Positions 62,420 to 64,000 of a DNA stretch of 64,000 nucleotides are shown one piece after another. Positions within the stretch are counted from its first letter, which is position 1; each line of letters opens with the position of its first letter. The notes beneath the pieces are model-generated. The model was not told where the DNA came from. It ran no database searches and saw only the letters and a program-made list of their open reading frames with translations. The translations under genes were made by a program, and so were the position numbers. Source of the DNA: Lasiosphaeria ovina (lineage: Eukaryota; Ascomycota; Sordariomycetes; Sordariales; Lasiosphaeriaceae); assembly GCA_033439765.1 (NCBI GenBank), contig JAULSN010000006.1, positions 682,001 through 746,000 of the forward strand. The letters are read 5' to 3'.

Positions 62420-64000
62420 ATGGCCAATGAAGGAGATGCTGGGAGCCTTTTTGGTATTCCCGATTTCGGGCGCGTGTCCAGCTGGCTCGAATCCGGCCTT
62501 CTCGATCTCAACCGAACCCATCCTCTCTTCTCAATAGACGTCACCAAGAACAACACTTCACTTGTCCTCCTGCCTGGAGGTCTTGGAGGCCTTGGAGCTT
62601 TCGGAGGTCCTGGAAATGGAACCACTCCAGCTCTGGCTCCATTGCTGCGGGACTGTGATCGAGATGACGACACTACCTCAAGAGGCGACGCTGGCTTCTT
62701 CAGAATCCCTCCCCTTCTAAAAGACCCGGCTTCCAATATCGCCGAGGTGCAGGATCCCGAACCTGAGCATTCAGAGGCCGGCAGTGAGGCTCTACTGCCG
62801 CCCGAGGAAGATCCCTGGCTTGGCGATGACGGGAGCGTCCCCAATGCCCCAGAGACCAAGACCTGGGAGAAGTTTGACCAAGGCGCTCAAAATCCCTTGT
62901 CACCCGTATTTATCACCGAGGCAGGCCCGGTTGCATTCGATGCCTGGCTGGCCTCTGGAAGAGCTTCGTCCCCCACAGAATCCGATGTCTTGGACGACGC
63001 ATCGTATTGTGCCTGTCTGTTCGCCCTGGCCCTAGGACGCAGCTCCCTTCTTTTTTCGTGGGATTCGGAGAAACGCTCCTTTGTCAAAACAATCGCCCGT
63101 CTGAGAACATTGGGCCTTTCTCTCGAGCTAATTGGGTGCATCGACAGGCTTTGCCTTGACTGTGCCAACTCTACCAAGCGCCTCCAGTCATTTGCCGACA
63201 GGGCATACTCTGCTGCTTCTACTCCGGCGCGCGTGGCTTTGGCAAGGGTGGTCGATGGGCTTGTGTTGGCGCTCCAATCCGAGATCAACAGCCGAAATCA
63301 CGGTGTAAGATCAATCCTCCAGCTGCAAGCCATCGTCCAGCCAGTGCAGTCGGTCTTGTCCTATTTCAGAGACCTCGTGGGGAAGCTAGCTCGCCAGAAA
63401 TCCGACGAGGCAATGCTGTCTTGTCTCTTCCAGGAAGCACAGTCTGCCGAGTACCGGAGCGTGCTCCTCCGTGAAGCCACCCGTGAGGTGTTGCGACTTG
63501 TTTCTCAGCCTTGGATTGACTCCGTCCAAGAATGGCTTGGTTTCAAGGCGGAGAGGGGCCTCGTCATCACCAAAAAGGGACCGGGCAAAGGCTTCGTCAA
63601 GGTTGCAGACAGAATCTGGATCGATGACCAGGGCTATGAGCTCGAGGAACCCGACTTCTTTTTGGACGAGGAAAAACTGCCGTCTTTTGTGCCCCAGGAC
63701 ATCGCCCAGGCACTCTTCGAGACGGGCCGAAATCTTCGCTTCCTGCGCGAGCACCATCCCAAGCATCCTCTATCCCGACAAAGTGTCGTCGTCCTAGCTA
63801 AACCGCCAGAAATCGAGTGGCAATTTGACTGGGATTCTATAAAGCGGTTGGAGACCAAGATCAGCGACTACCAGAATGCCCTCTCCCGCGCGATTCAGGG
63901 AACTGTTCTGGAAGCCGAACCCGATGCCCCGCTGCCCAGTTCCTGGGGTTCGGGAGAGCCAGCATACAAGTTCCAATTCCTATTGAGAAGCGAGGCTGAA
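62420..64000 (+). CDS. Gamma-tubulin complex component (GCP5/6-like), 5' part
   Basis: Spc97/Spc98-family protein of the microtubule-nucleating gamma-tubulin complex. The frame runs without a stop from ATG 62420 to the window end, 527 residues, so the 3' part is missing. Start: MANEGDAGSLFGIPDFGRV. After ~150 less conserved residues come helical motifs of the family's GRIP1 domain: LIGCIDRLCLDC, LSCLFQEAQSAEYRSVLLREA, LVSQPWIDSVQEWLGF, VADRIWIDDQGYELEEPDFF and IAQALFETGRNLRFLREHHP. The short disordered segments suit GCP5/6 better than GCP2/3, but without the C-terminus the exact subunit is uncertain. No intron is needed up to 64000. Confidence 0.8.
   Translation, partial: MANEGDAGSLFGIPDFGRVSSWLESGLLDLNRTHPLFSIDVTKNNTSLVLLPGGLGGLGAFGGPGNGTTPALAPLLRDCDRDDDTTSRGDAGFFRIPPLLKDPASNIAEVQDPEPEHSEAGSEALLPPEEDPWLGDDGSVPNAPETKTWEKFDQGAQNPLSPVFITEAGPVAFDAWLASGRASSPTESDVLDDASYCACLFALALGRSSLLFSWDSEKRSFVKTIARLRTLGLSLELIGCIDRLCLDCANSTKRLQSFADRAYSAASTPARVALARVVDGLVLALQSEINSRNHGVRSILQLQAIVQPVQSVLSYFRDLVGKLARQKSDEAMLSCLFQEAQSAEYRSVLLREATREVLRLVSQPWIDSVQEWLGFKAERGLVITKKGPGKGFVKVADRIWIDDQGYELEEPDFFLDEEKLPSFVPQDIAQALFETGRNLRFLREHHPKHPLSRQSVVVLAKPPEIEWQFDWDSIKRLETKISDYQNALSRAIQGTVLEAEPDAPLPSSWGSGEPAYKFQFLLRSEAE

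Noticed and set aside
62284..62859. 191-codon minus-strand frame
   Set aside because: It is the complement of the gamma-tubulin component coding frame.

Overview
This window is ordinary chromosomal DNA of a filamentous ascomycete (Pezizomycotina). The gene set and protein style fit a Sordariomycete, but I cannot name the genus. The evidence is many short introns (about 50-120 nt, with GTANGT donors, CTRAC-like branch points and YAG acceptors) in conserved eukaryotic genes, plus fungal-specific genes: a myosin-less chitin synthase, ERG5, the DASH subunit ASK1, an Hsp88-type Hsp110 and a fungal nitrate reductase. I resolve 19 protein genes with exon structures. I see no rRNA, convincing tRNA, CRISPR, prophage or intact transposon. 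The two genes at the window edges are incomplete.

Layout, left to right. 1-2751 (-): NADPH nitrate reductase, lacking only its last few codons. It is divergent from UPF2 (5864-9878, +) across a 3.1 kb spacer that holds a NIT4/NirA-type palindrome and GATA sites. 12849-15463 (+): chitin synthase. 17909-20632 (+): Hsp88, with a heat-shock element upstream. 21949-25308 (-): eIF5B. 26721-30990 (-): an MMS1_N/CPSF_A-like beta-propeller protein. 31-34.4 kb is gene-poor and rich in short repeats. 34462-35854 (+): a membrane-anchored TBC RabGAP. 36267-36821 (-): a small secreted six-cysteine protein. 37743-39860 (-): VPS52 of GARP. 41142-41988 (+): eIF5A. 42-44.5 kb has no gene. 44559-46803 (+): RRN7. 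47319-48142 (+): ubiquitin-eL40 fusion with a split start codon. 48781-49871 (+): a YIP1-family protein. 50297-51268 (-): mitochondrial rhodanese. 52159-53994 (-): ERG5. 54-57.7 kb has no confident gene. 57718-58028 (+): an 81-residue Ser/Gln-rich protein. 58455-60135 (-): ASK1. 60759-61769 (-): EAF7. 62420-64000+ (+): a gamma-tubulin complex component that runs off the window.

The genes form no operon or biosynthetic cluster. Most are housekeeping: translation (eIF5B, eIF5A, eL40), RNA quality control (UPF2), Pol I transcription (RRN7), Golgi/endosome traffic (VPS52, TBC, YIP), cell wall and membrane (chitin synthase, ERG5), and spindle or chromatin (ASK1, gamma-tubulin component, EAF7). The lineage-variable parts are the secreted protein at 36.5 kb, the Ser/Gln-rich protein at 57.8 kb and the large spacers.

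I do not see a new multi-gene system. The points most worth a second look are the split AUG with a 7-nt exon in the ubiquitin-eL40 gene, the nitrate-control module, the heat-shock element of Hsp88, several introns that keep the frame open if retained, two hairpins, and a dispersed GGTA/TACC repeat. Exon boundaries were set by eye from splice consensus and conservation remembered from the families; no search or alignment was run.
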